From NCBI GenBank assembly GCA_035651055.1, contig DASRGK010000109.1, positions 3,881 to 67,880 of the forward strand: DNA of 64,000 bases, read 5' to 3'. This document shows, one piece after another, positions 8,208 through 15,965 of the stretch. The translations under genes were made by a program, and so were the position numbers. Under the pieces are notes generated by a model. It made no database searches. It was not told the origin of the DNA and saw nothing but the letters and a program-made list of their open reading frames with translations. The stretch's first letter is position 1. Each line of letters starts with the position of its first letter. Source of the stretch: JAFKKF01 sp035651055. GTDB taxonomy: Bacteria; Pseudomonadota; Alphaproteobacteria; Rhizobiales; Kaistiaceae.

Positions 8208-8996
8208 ATGCGTTTCATCGTAAAGGCGACTACCGGGGCGCTCCTTGCGCTCGCCCTCGCGACCGGCGCTGCATCTGCGAAGGACTGGACCGCAACCACC
8301 GTCCGCATCGGCACCGACGCGACCTATCCGCCCTTCGAATCGCAGGATTCGGGCGGTAACATCGTCGGCTTCGACATCGACATCGGCAACGCGGTCTGCG
8401 CCGAGGTCAAACTGAAATGCGAATTCAGCAACCAGGACTGGGACGGCATCATCCCGGCCCTCCAGGCGGGCAAGATCGATGCGATCCTGTCCTCGATGTC
8501 GATCACCGAGGAGCGGCTGAAGCAGATCGACTTCACCGACAAGGTCTACAACACGCCGCCGGCGCTGGTGGTGCCCAAGGACAGCGACATTACGAGCGCC
8601 GATCCCGCGGCGCTTGCCGGCAAGTCGATCGGAGTCCAGTCATCGACGACGCACGCGGCCTATGCCGAGAAGTTCTACAAGGATGCCGAGATCAAGTACT
8701 ACAAGACCGCCGAAGAACGTAACCTCGACCTCGCGTCCGGGCGCCTCGATGCCGGGATCGACGACGTGGTCGTCTTCACCGAATGGCTGGCCACGCCGGA
8801 CGGCGCCTGTTGCAAGATCGGCGCGATGATCAAGCCGGTACCGGAAATTCACGGCAAGGGCGCCGGCATCGGCGTGCGCAAGGAAGACACCGACCTCAAG
8901 GAGCTCTTCAACAAGGGGCTCGCGGCAATCCGCGCGAACGGCAAGTACAAGGAAATCAACGACAAGTACTTCAAGTTCGACGCTTACGGCGGCTAG
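8208..8996 (+). CDS. Periplasmic substrate-binding protein of a polar amino-acid ABC transporter
   Basis: This 262-residue protein has a signal peptide cleaved after ASA (residue about 24), then the family 3 solute-binding start VRIGTDATYPPFES. The GFDIDIGNAVCAEVKLKC segment places two cysteines as in the HisJ/ArgT disulfide loop, and SMSITEERLKQIDFTDKVY is the characteristic hinge-side block. It captures a basic or polar amino acid, of the Lys/Arg/Orn/His or octopine-type group, and hands it to the two permeases that follow. A strong hairpin separates it from them, consistent with its being made in excess. The ligand cannot be fixed from sequence alone. Confidence 0.92.
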   Translation: MRFIVKATTGALLALALATGAASAKDWTATTVRIGTDATYPPFESQDSGGNIVGFDIDIGNAVCAEVKLKCEFSNQDWDGIIPALQAGKIDAILSSMSITEERLKQIDFTDKVYNTPPALVVPKDSDITSADPAALAGKSIGVQSSTTHAAYAEKFYKDAEIKYYKTAEERNLDLASGRLDAGIDDVVVFTEWLATPDGACCKIGAMIKPVPEIHGKGAGIGVRKEDTDLKELFNKGLAAIRANGKYKEINDKYFKFDAYGG

Positions 8997-9015
8997 CCGA
9001 AAAGGCCAATGGCGA

Positions 9016-9036
9016 GGGCCGGCAGAGAGCCGGCCC
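9016..9036 (+). terminator. Intercistronic hairpin between binding-protein and permease genes
   Basis: GGGCCGGC and GCCGGCCC form a perfect 8-bp stem with a five-base loop, 19 bases after the binding-protein stop, without a following T-run. Such hairpins usually protect the upstream message or partly terminate, giving more binding protein than permease. Confidence 0.5.
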
Positions 9037-9080
9037 CGCCGCTCCGGTGAAGATGCGCCGGGCAGGACGCAGGCGACGGA

Positions 9081-9788
9081 TTGCAGAAGTTCCTCGACCT
9101 ACTGCGATGGGGCGATGGCGGCTGGCTCGACGAGCTGGCAAGCGGAATCGCGATCACGATCGGGCTTGCGGTCGCGACCCTTCCCCTCGGGATCGTCGCG
9201 GGCTTCTTCGTCGCGCTCGGCCGGCAATCGAGCGACCCGCTGGTTCGCCTGTCGGCGCGCCTCTACACGACCGTCTTCCGGGCCCTGCCGGAGCTGCTCA
9301 CGCTCTTCATCGTCTATTACGGATCGCAATATCTCGTCTCGACGGTCGTCGCCGCGCTCTTCCATAGCGAGTTCGAGATCAGCCCGTTCATCGCCGGCAT
9401 GGTGGCGCTCGGCCTGGTATTCTCGGGCTATGCCGGCGAGGTGTTCCTCTCGGCATTCCGGGCAATCCACGCCGAGCAGTTCGAATCGGGCTATGCGCTC
9501 GGCTTGCGCCGACGGCAGGTGCTGCGTCTGGTCATCCTGCCGCAGCTCGTCCGCCTCGCCCTGCCGGGCCTCTCCAACCAGTGGCTGCTCCTCCTCAAGG
9601 ACACCTCCCTGGTCTCGGTGATCACGCTCAACGACATCATCCGCCAGACCCAGGTGGCGGTCGCCTCGACCAAGCAGCCGTTCTTCTTCTTCGCCGTTGC
9701 CTGCCTGATCTACCTCGTCATTTCGCTCGTCTCGTCGGCCGGCATCGGGCGGGTCGAGCGCTGGGCGTCGCGAGGACTCAAGCAATGA
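9081..9788 (+). CDS. Amino-acid ABC transporter permease (HisQ type)
   Basis: This 235-residue inner-membrane protein has about five hydrophobic spans. The N-terminal FRALPELLTLFIVYYGSQY block and the EAA-loop segment ESGYALGLRRRQVLRLVILP are diagnostic of the polar amino-acid permease family. It starts at TTG 9081, read as MQKFLDLLRW. Its TGA overlaps the ATG of the second permease (ATGA at 9785-9788), so the two are translationally coupled. It forms the heterodimeric membrane channel of the importer. Confidence 0.92.
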   Translation: MQKFLDLLRWGDGGWLDELASGIAITIGLAVATLPLGIVAGFFVALGRQSSDPLVRLSARLYTTVFRALPELLTLFIVYYGSQYLVSTVVAALFHSEFEISPFIAGMVALGLVFSGYAGEVFLSAFRAIHAEQFESGYALGLRRRQVLRLVILPQLVRLALPGLSNQWLLLLKDTSLVSVITLNDIIRQTQVAVASTKQPFFFFAVACLIYLVISLVSSAGIGRVERWASRGLKQ

Positions 9789-10612
9789 CCGAGGCCGCCA
9801 TCCGGCATGCCGCGGCGGGGCGCATGGACAACGTCACGCCGCTCGGCCTCGTGCTGGTCGGGCTTTGCGGGCTGGCGGGGATCGCCGCGGCGTACGGGCT
9901 GATCGTCCGGATCGATGCCGAGAGTCTCGACCGCTTCGGCCCGCGACTTCTCGACGGCTTCGTGACGACGCTCGAACTGACCGGGATTTCGTTCGTCATC
10001 GGGGCCGGGCTCTCGATCCCGGTCGCGATGGGGCGGCTGTCCCGCAACCTCCCGGCACGGGGGCTGGCGCTCGCCTACTCCTATTTCTTCCGGGGCACGC
10101 CGCTCCTCGCCCAGCTTTTCCTCATCTACTACGGCGCCGGTCAGTTCAACGCGGAGCTGAAGGCCGCCGGCCTGTGGTGGTTCTTCCGCGACGGCTTCTA
10201 TTGCGCGCTCTTCACTTTCTCGCTCAACACCGCGGCCTACCAGAGCGAGATCCTGGCGGGCGCCGTCCGCAACGTCCCCAGGGGCCAGCGCGAGGCGGCC
10301 ACGGCGCTCGGCCTCCATACGGTGGTGACGACCTGGAAGGTGATCCTGCCGCAGGCGCTGATCAGCGCATTGCGTCCCTACGGGAACGAACTGATCCTGC
10401 TCGCCAAGGCTTCCTCGGTGGCGAGCCTCGTCACCGTCCTCGACATCATGGGAGAGACGCGCTTCGCCTATTCCAAGACCTACGACATCTCGTTCTATGT
10501 CTGGGCGGCGGTCTTCTATCTGGTCATCGTGCAGGCGGTGAGCCTCGGCGTCGGCGGCATCGAGCGGGGGCTCACCCGCCATCTCCGCAGCGTCCGCCGC
10601 GCCGCCCGCTAG
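9785..10612 (+). CDS. Amino-acid ABC transporter permease (HisM type)
   Basis: This 275-residue permease starts at the ATG overlapping the previous stop. It has an N-terminal transmembrane helix, then FRGTPLLAQLFLIYYGAGQF and the EAA motif region REAATALGLHTVVTTWKVILP, as expected for the second channel subunit. The gene ends the cluster: no ATP-binding subunit (HisP/GlnQ type) follows or precedes, so the ATPase must be encoded elsewhere. The ligand group is probably basic amino acids or opine-like compounds, by family resemblance only. Confidence 0.92.
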   Translation: MTEAAIRHAAAGRMDNVTPLGLVLVGLCGLAGIAAAYGLIVRIDAESLDRFGPRLLDGFVTTLELTGISFVIGAGLSIPVAMGRLSRNLPARGLALAYSYFFRGTPLLAQLFLIYYGAGQFNAELKAAGLWWFFRDGFYCALFTFSLNTAAYQSEILAGAVRNVPRGQREAATALGLHTVVTTWKVILPQALISALRPYGNELILLAKASSVASLVTVLDIMGETRFAYSKTYDISFYVWAAVFYLVIVQAVSLGVGGIERGLTRHLRSVRRAAR

Positions 10613-10691
10613 CCGCCCGTCTGCTGACGGCGCGCGGCGACTGGTCTAGAACGTTCGCGCTTTCCGCATCGGCAAACGAAGGGCTTCCGGC

Positions 10692-11564
10692 ATGGCAAAA
10701 GTCGCGTTCATCGGTCTCGGCGTCATGGGCTTTCCGATGGCCGGCCACCTCAAGACGCGCGGTTCGCACGAGGTTGCGGTCTATAACCGCTCGGCCGCCA
10801 AGGCCGATGCCTGGGTGGCGAAGTTCGGCGGCCGGAAGGCGGCAACCCCGCGCGCCGCGGCGGCGGGCGCGGAATTCGTCTTCACCTGCGTCGGCAACGA
10901 CGACGATCTCCGGGCGGTGACGCTCGGCGCCGACGGCGCCCTCGCCGGCATGACGGCCGGGGCGACCCTCATCGACAACACGACCGCATCGGCGACCGTC
11001 GCCCGCGAGCTCCACGCCGCGGCGGCCGGATCCGGCATCGGCTTCCTCGACGCGCCGGTCTCGGGCGGACAGGCGGGCGCCGAGAACGGCCAGCTCACGG
11101 TGATGGTCGGCGGCGACCCGGACGTGTTCGAACGGGCCAGGCCGGTGATCTCGGCCTATGCCCGGATGGTCGGGCTGATGGGTCCGGCCGGCGCCGGCCA
11201 GCTCACCAAGATGGTCAACCAGATCTGCATCGCCGGGCTCGTCCAGGGCCTCGCCGAGGGCATCCATTTCGCCCGGAAGGCGGGCCTCGACGTCGAGCAG
11301 GTTGTGTCGGTGATTTCCAAGGGCGCGGCGCAGTCCTGGCAGATGGAGAACCGCTACAAGACGATGAATGCCGGCAAGTTCGACTTCGGCTTCGCCGTCG
11401 ACTGGATGCGGAAGGACCTGTCGATCTGCCTCGCCGAGGCGCGCAGCAACCAGGCCCGCCTGCCGGTGACGGCGCTGGTCGACCAGTTCTACGGCGACAT
11501 CCAGAAGATGGGCGGCCGGCGCTGGGATACGTCGAGCCTGATCGCGCGCCTCGAGCGCGACTGA
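10692..11564 (+). CDS. NAD(P)-dependent 3-hydroxyisobutyrate dehydrogenase-family oxidoreductase
   Basis: This 290-residue protein has an N-terminal Rossmann fold opening VAFIGLGVMGFPMAGHL, the substrate-binding motif FLDAPVSGGQAGAENG, and the catalytic lysine in GAGQLTKMVNQ. These define the beta-hydroxyacid dehydrogenase family, which includes 3-hydroxyisobutyrate dehydrogenase and tartronate semialdehyde reductase. The exact substrate is not fixed. It could act in valine breakdown or glyoxylate metabolism. The last base of its TGA is the A of the next gene's ATG, so the two genes are probably co-transcribed. Confidence 0.88.
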   Translation: MAKVAFIGLGVMGFPMAGHLKTRGSHEVAVYNRSAAKADAWVAKFGGRKAATPRAAAAGAEFVFTCVGNDDDLRAVTLGADGALAGMTAGATLIDNTTASATVARELHAAAAGSGIGFLDAPVSGGQAGAENGQLTVMVGGDPDVFERARPVISAYARMVGLMGPAGAGQLTKMVNQICIAGLVQGLAEGIHFARKAGLDVEQVVSVISKGAAQSWQMENRYKTMNAGKFDFGFAVDWMRKDLSICLAEARSNQARLPVTALVDQFYGDIQKMGGRRWDTSSLIARLERD

Positions 11565-12283
11565 TGGCGGGGAGCGCGGCGGCCCTGTCGCCGCGCGCGG
11601 CCGCTGTCGTCGCCGAGCTGCGGGCGCTCGGCTCGGAGGCCAACCGCCAGGGAATGGCGCGCTACGGCATCAACACCGCGCGCGCCCTCGGCGTGTCGAT
11701 GGCGGCCTCGCGGCCGCTGGCGCGGAAATACCGGCGCGACCACGCGCTCGCGGCGGAACTCTGGCGGACCGGCATCCACGAAGCGCGCATCCTGGCCGGC
11801 CTCATCGAAGACCCGAAGCTGGTGACTCCGGCGCAGATGGATGCCTGGGCCGCCGACTTCGACTCATGGGACCTCTGCGACCAGGTCTCGATGAAGCTTT
11901 TCGCGGCGACGCCCTACGCCCCGGAGCGGATCGCGGCCTGGGCGAAGGACGAGCGCGAATTCGTCCGCCGGGCTGCCTTCGCCACGATCGCGGGCTATAC
12001 GGTGCGCGCGAGACAGGCGAAGGACGCCGAGTTCCTGCCCTTCCTCGCCCTCGTCGAGGAGCACGCGACCGACCCGCGGAATTTCGTCAGGAAGGCGGTC
12101 AACTGGGCGCTCCGCCAGATCGGCAAGCATTCGCCCGGCCTCCACCGCAAGGCGCTGGCGCTCGCAGGGAAGCTCGCCGCATCGGAGGACAAGACGGCGC
12201 GCTGGATCGGCAAGGATGCCGTCCGCGAACTCTCCGATCCCGCGCGGATCGCCGCGATCGCGGCGCGGGCGCTCAGGAGCTAG
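11564..12283 (+). CDS. DNA alkylation repair protein (AlkD-like HEAT repeats)
   Basis: This 239-residue all-helical protein matches the AlkC/AlkD family. Helical repeats run through the whole length, with the characteristic FDSWDLCDQVSMKLF and NFVRKAVNWALRQIGKHSP segments, which carry the conserved Trp and Asp of the lesion-binding cleft. The family excises positively charged alkylated bases from DNA. It overlaps the preceding dehydrogenase stop by one base. Its 3' end overlaps the converging protease gene by 11 bp. Confidence 0.85.
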   Translation: MAGSAAALSPRAAAVVAELRALGSEANRQGMARYGINTARALGVSMAASRPLARKYRRDHALAAELWRTGIHEARILAGLIEDPKLVTPAQMDAWAADFDSWDLCDQVSMKLFAATPYAPERIAAWAKDEREFVRRAAFATIAGYTVRARQAKDAEFLPFLALVEEHATDPRNFVRKAVNWALRQIGKHSPGLHRKALALAGKLAASEDKTARWIGKDAVRELSDPARIAAIAARALRS

Positions 12284-14168
12284 TCTTCACCCGCTTGGTC
12301 AGCGTCCCGTCGGCAAGGTCGCGAAGCGTGTCGCCGTCGATCACTTCCATGACGGTGGTGGTGTAGCTCTCCGGCATCTGGGTCGAGGTCTGCGACTGGA
12401 CACGGATCCGCATCGACAGCTTGATGCGCTTGTCGCCAGCAGGCTCGGCGGTCCACACGCCCACGATCGGCGCGCTGATCGGCGTCGAATAGCCGGCGGG
12501 CGTATAGGCATAGTCGCCGGTGATGTTGCCGTCGGCGCCGAAATCGATGGTGAAGGTGGCAGGCGCGACGGTCCCCGGCGGTCCCTGTCCGGACAGCTGC
12601 CACTTGCCGAGCATGAACCGGGTCGTGTCGGCGGCGGCGGCGCTCCCCGGCGTCACCGTCGGAATCGTGTCCTCGCGCGGGATCGCCAGAATGCTGGCGA
12701 GGCCGGGATCGTCCTTCGCCAGAATCCAGTTCGGCGTACCGTTCTTCCAGACATAGGTGTCGCCGGTGACGGTGCCCTTCGACACGCGCTCGGCGAGATC
12801 GGCGAAATCGAGCGGGCCGACGGCCTTTCCGTTGTCGCCGATGTAGTACTTGGTGGTTTCGTCCGGCAGCACGACGAAGAAGGGAATCGCGACGCCGTCG
12901 CGGACGCCGAACTGGTTGAGGTAGATGGTCGGAAGGGCGACCAGATCGTTCCGCGTGTTCCGCGGGATCTGGAGCGTCGCGTAGGGCAGGAAGGCGTACC
13001 AGGTCGTGTGGACCGCCTGCCCCTGCAGCGGCATCGCCGGCGTCCCGGTCGCGGCCTCGCCGTTCGGCGTCGCATAGGCCGGATTGACGCTGTGCACCGG
13101 CGGGCCGACCGCGCCGGCCCCGCCGCCCGGCGGCGCGCTCGCGACGCGGATGACGACCTGCAACTGGCCGCGGGTATCCGCCGGCACGTCGACGACGCCG
13201 GTAAAGACCATCCCGATCACGCCGAGATTGTTGACGTTGTGCTGGACGCCGGTGACCGAGAAGGTGACGCCGGTGGCGACGGCGGGCGGGGTCGTCGGCG
13301 GATTGACCGCGACCGGCACTTCGGCCGGACTGGCGCTGTCGCTCGCATCCTTGGCGACATAGCCCTCGCGGACGACGGAGCGGAAATAGGTGTAGTCGAT
13401 CCAGCCGTAACCGCCATCGGCCCAGCCTTGGCCCCAGGAGTTGATCACCTTGAAGGCATTGCGGGCGTCGTCGTAGCCGACGACCAGCATCGCATGGCCG
13501 CCGCGCGGCGGACTGCCGGGGCTGTTCCAGATCTGTCCGCGCTGCAGGTTGATGAGGGCATCGTCGACGACGACGCCGATGATCACCGGGTAGCCGGCGT
13601 TCAGCTGCGCCTTGACCTCGCGCGTGTCGTAGATGTTGACCTGCCGCCAGGTATCGATGCGGTAGGGCCTGGCAGCGTTGCGGGCCTCGGGGCTCGGCTG
13701 GGCACGAAAATCGGCCGGCGTGTAGGGCATCGCCGAAAGCGGGGCGACGCCCTGCGAGGAAAGCAGGTTCAGCGCGTCGACGAACTGCGAGCCGCCGTCC
13801 ACGCCATTGTTGATCTGGTTGTAGATGTAAGCCGGGCTGAACAGGTGCTCGGGGTTCTGGTAGCCCCAGCGCAGCTCGAGGTTCTCCTGGTAGGACTTCA
13901 GCGCGTAGGCGATCGCCCAGCCGACGCAGGATTGCTGGTGGCCCTGGTCACCGGGCGGCGGCATGCGGTCGCTGAGATCGACTGACGACGGCAGTTCCGC
14001 GCCGGAATAGGGACTGGAGGCGAGCGGGATGCCGCGGAGCTGGTCGGCCGGTGTGAAGATGAGGCCGGTGGCCGGTTCTTCCCTGGCGACCTGCGCCTCA
14101 ACCGAGCCGGCCGTCAGTGCTGCGGCGACGAGCGCGGCGACAACCCACCCAAACCTGTGAAGACGCAT
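12273..14168 (-). CDS. Secreted papain-like cysteine protease with GYF_2 and C-terminal beta-rich domain
   Basis: This 631-residue protein starts at ATG 14168 behind GAGAGGGGA and carries a signal peptide cleaved near residue 25. The peptidase C1 domain (about 60-270) has the oxyanion Gln75 and Cys81 in GDQGHQQSCVGWA, His225 in RGGHAMLVVGY and Asn243 in VINSWGQGWADGGYGWI, so the catalytic set is complete. There is no obvious long propeptide. A beta-rich middle region (290-435) is followed by a GYF_2 domain (439-494) and a C-terminal domain of about 114 residues that ends in DGDTLRDLADGTLTKR. The last two domains also occur in the neighbouring gene 14231-15280 on the same strand. The substrate and location beyond the inner membrane are unknown; a periplasmic or surface processing protease is the best inference. 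Confidence 0.85.
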   Translation of the reverse strand: MRLHRFGWVVAALVAAALTAGSVEAQVAREEPATGLIFTPADQLRGIPLASSPYSGAELPSSVDLSDRMPPPGDQGHQQSCVGWAIAYALKSYQENLELRWGYQNPEHLFSPAYIYNQINNGVDGGSQFVDALNLLSSQGVAPLSAMPYTPADFRAQPSPEARNAARPYRIDTWRQVNIYDTREVKAQLNAGYPVIIGVVVDDALINLQRGQIWNSPGSPPRGGHAMLVVGYDDARNAFKVINSWGQGWADGGYGWIDYTYFRSVVREGYVAKDASDSASPAEVPVAVNPPTTPPAVATGVTFSVTGVQHNVNNLGVIGMVFTGVVDVPADTRGQLQVVIRVASAPPGGGAGAVGPPVHSVNPAYATPNGEAATGTPAMPLQGQAVHTTWYAFLPYATLQIPRNTRNDLVALPTIYLNQFGVRDGVAIPFFVVLPDETTKYYIGDNGKAVGPLDFADLAERVSKGTVTGDTYVWKNGTPNWILAKDDPGLASILAIPREDTIPTVTPGSAAAADTTRFMLGKWQLSGQGPPGTVAPATFTIDFGADGNITGDYAYTPAGYSTPISAPIVGVWTAEPAGDKRIKLSMRIRVQSQTSTQMPESYTTTVMEVIDGDTLRDLADGTLTKRVKTSS

Positions 14169-14230
14169 TCCCCTCTCCCTCGCCCTAGCTCTCACCGGCG
14201 CTTGCGGCGGAAGCATGGCATTCCGGCCGT

Positions 14231-15280
14231 TCAGCCCGGCGCGCGCTTGTTGAGGCCCCCGCCGGCATCGCGCAGGGTGTCATGGTCGACGATTTCAAGC
14301 GGGGTCACGGTCTTCACCGGGCTGGCGCGATCGTTCAGCTTGAAGAGCATGTCGAGCGTCAGGCCGAGGTGCGTGGCGTCGATGCGCGCGGCGATCCATC
14401 TGCCGCTGACCGCGATCCTGATCCGCTCCGTGCGGTTGGGCGGCGCGGTATCGAAGGTGCCGGTTATCTCGCCGGTCGGGAGAAGGTTGGCGGTCAGGAT
14501 CGACGGCGGATTGCCGTTGTCGGGGAAGGTCCAGGTGCCGACCATGTATTCGGTGAAGGCCGGGTCGGCCACCGCCGCCGGTTCGGGCTGCGCCGGCCCG
14601 GCGGGCGGGGCGGTTGCCGGCGCGACCGCAGGCCCGGCGGGAACGACGGCGGGACCGGTGGGCCCGGTCGGCGTGGTGACGGCGTCGGCCGGCTGAACCG
14701 GAGCGGCGGGCGCGACGTCGGCGACCGCGGGGCCGGTCGGACCGTTGGCCGGTATTGCCGGGCCGGTCGGCGCGACTACTGCCGCGGGCGCGACGGCAGG
14801 CGGGGTGTCGGCGGGAGCGGGCGACGGCGCGACGGCCGGCTGCGGAGCCGGCGCCACCGGCAGGACCTCGACCGGCGGCTCGGCGGGCGTTACCGCCGGG
14901 CGGTCGGTGCGCCGGTCGTAAAGCACCGCGATCTCGGGCAGGTAGCGGGCCTGCATCCATGCGGCCATGCCCTCCTTCCAGAGGACGGTGTCGAGACGAA
15001 TTGTTCCGGCTGCCAGGCGTGCGGTCAGCTCGGAAAAGCTGATCGGACCCGCCACGGACCCGCCGTTCTCGAAATAGTACTTCGGGCTGGCATCCGGGCC
15101 GGCGCCCATCACGAAGCCCGATCGCTGCGGCGCGGTCGCGCCGTCCTGCAACAGCGCTTCGGCAATGCCGTCGATGACCGAGGCGTGTAGGGCGGGACCG
15201 GGCTTGTCGGCGCTCCATGCCGGCGGGGCGGCGATGGCCGCAGCGAGGACGGCGGCTCCGAGGATGGCGCGCAACATCAT
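14231..15280 (-). CDS. Secreted GYF_2 protein with Pro/Ala/Thr-rich linker, partner-like to the protease
   Basis: This 349-residue protein starts at ATG 15280; the frame is open far upstream, but only this start gives a signal peptide (cleaved after AWSA, about residue 24). It has a GYF_2 domain (66-120, KYYFENGGSVAGPISFSEL), a low-complexity Pro/Ala linker (126-240) with repeated PTGPA units, and a C-terminal domain (245-349) with MVGTWTF, EITGTFDT and VDHDTLRDAGGG. The GYF_2 and C-terminal domains mirror those of the protease 62 bp downstream, but no catalytic domain is present. It may be an adaptor, anchor or competitor of the protease. This role is inferred only from domain sharing and adjacency. 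Confidence 0.75.
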   Translation of the reverse strand: MMLRAILGAAVLAAAIAAPPAWSADKPGPALHASVIDGIAEALLQDGATAPQRSGFVMGAGPDASPKYYFENGGSVAGPISFSELTARLAAGTIRLDTVLWKEGMAAWMQARYLPEIAVLYDRRTDRPAVTPAEPPVEVLPVAPAPQPAVAPSPAPADTPPAVAPAAVVAPTGPAIPANGPTGPAVADVAPAAPVQPADAVTTPTGPTGPAVVPAGPAVAPATAPPAGPAQPEPAAVADPAFTEYMVGTWTFPDNGNPPSILTANLLPTGEITGTFDTAPPNRTERIRIAVSGRWIAARIDATHLGLTLDMLFKLNDRASPVKTVTPLEIVDHDTLRDAGGGLNKRAPG

Positions 15281-15315
15281 GCTCTTCGTTCCCTCCCGCG
15301 CCGGGGCCATCCGGA

Positions 15316-15807
15316 TCAGGCGACGTTCGCCTTTTCCTTGTCGAGAACGACGTAGCTCAGCGGCAGGCTCGTCGTGTACTTGATCTGCTCCATCGCAAAC
15401 GAAGTGGACACGTCCGAGATTTCGATCTTGGCGATGAGCCGCTTGTAGAACGCGTCGTAGGAATCGATGTCGGGAACGACGACGCGCAGAAGGTAGTCCA
15501 CCTGCCCGGCCATCCGGTAGAACTCGACCACTTCGGGGAAGTCGCGGATCACCTCGGCGAAGCGGCGCAGCCATTCCTCATTGTGCTGGTTGGTGACGAT
15601 CGAGACGAAGGCGGTCACCCGGGCATTGATCTTCTTCGGATCGAGGACCGCGACCCGCCCGACGATAACGCCGTCCTCCTCGAGCTTCTGGATGCGCCGC
15701 CAGCAGGGCGTCGTGGACAGGCCGACGCGCCGCCCGATCTCGGCGACCGGAACGGTGGCGTCTTCCTGGAGGATCTGAAGGATTTTTCTATCGAGCCGAT
15801 CGATCAT
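15316..15807 (-). CDS. Lrp/AsnC family transcriptional regulator
   Basis: This 163-residue protein begins with the winged-helix domain IDRLDRKILQILQEDATVPV and the recognition helix region VGLSTTPCWRRIQKLEEDGVI, followed by the RAM ligand-binding domain (about 70-150). Members bind amino acids and control their metabolism or transport. I chose ATG 15807, which gives the usual family length; an upstream start at 15858 would add 17 atypical residues. It is transcribed away from the histidine kinase gene. Its target is unknown; putA and the amino-acid importer in this window are possible candidates by function only. Confidence 0.9.
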   Translation of the reverse strand: MIDRLDRKILQILQEDATVPVAEIGRRVGLSTTPCWRRIQKLEEDGVIVGRVAVLDPKKINARVTAFVSIVTNQHNEEWLRRFAEVIRDFPEVVEFYRMAGQVDYLLRVVVPDIDSYDAFYKRLIAKIEISDVSTSFAMEQIKYTTSLPLSYVVLDKEKANVA

Positions 15808-15965
15808 CGCGGCGATCCCGGTGAGGCAGTTGCTGCACTGGAATATTTTTCTGCTCACCCGGTGTCAATCCGCGGTGCTGCGTTTCCGTCCGTCGCCGGA
15901 AAATTAAGCCTTTCCGTTTACGCCTGAGCTTCGAACGGCCGCGGTCAGCACCGTCGGAAGCAGGA

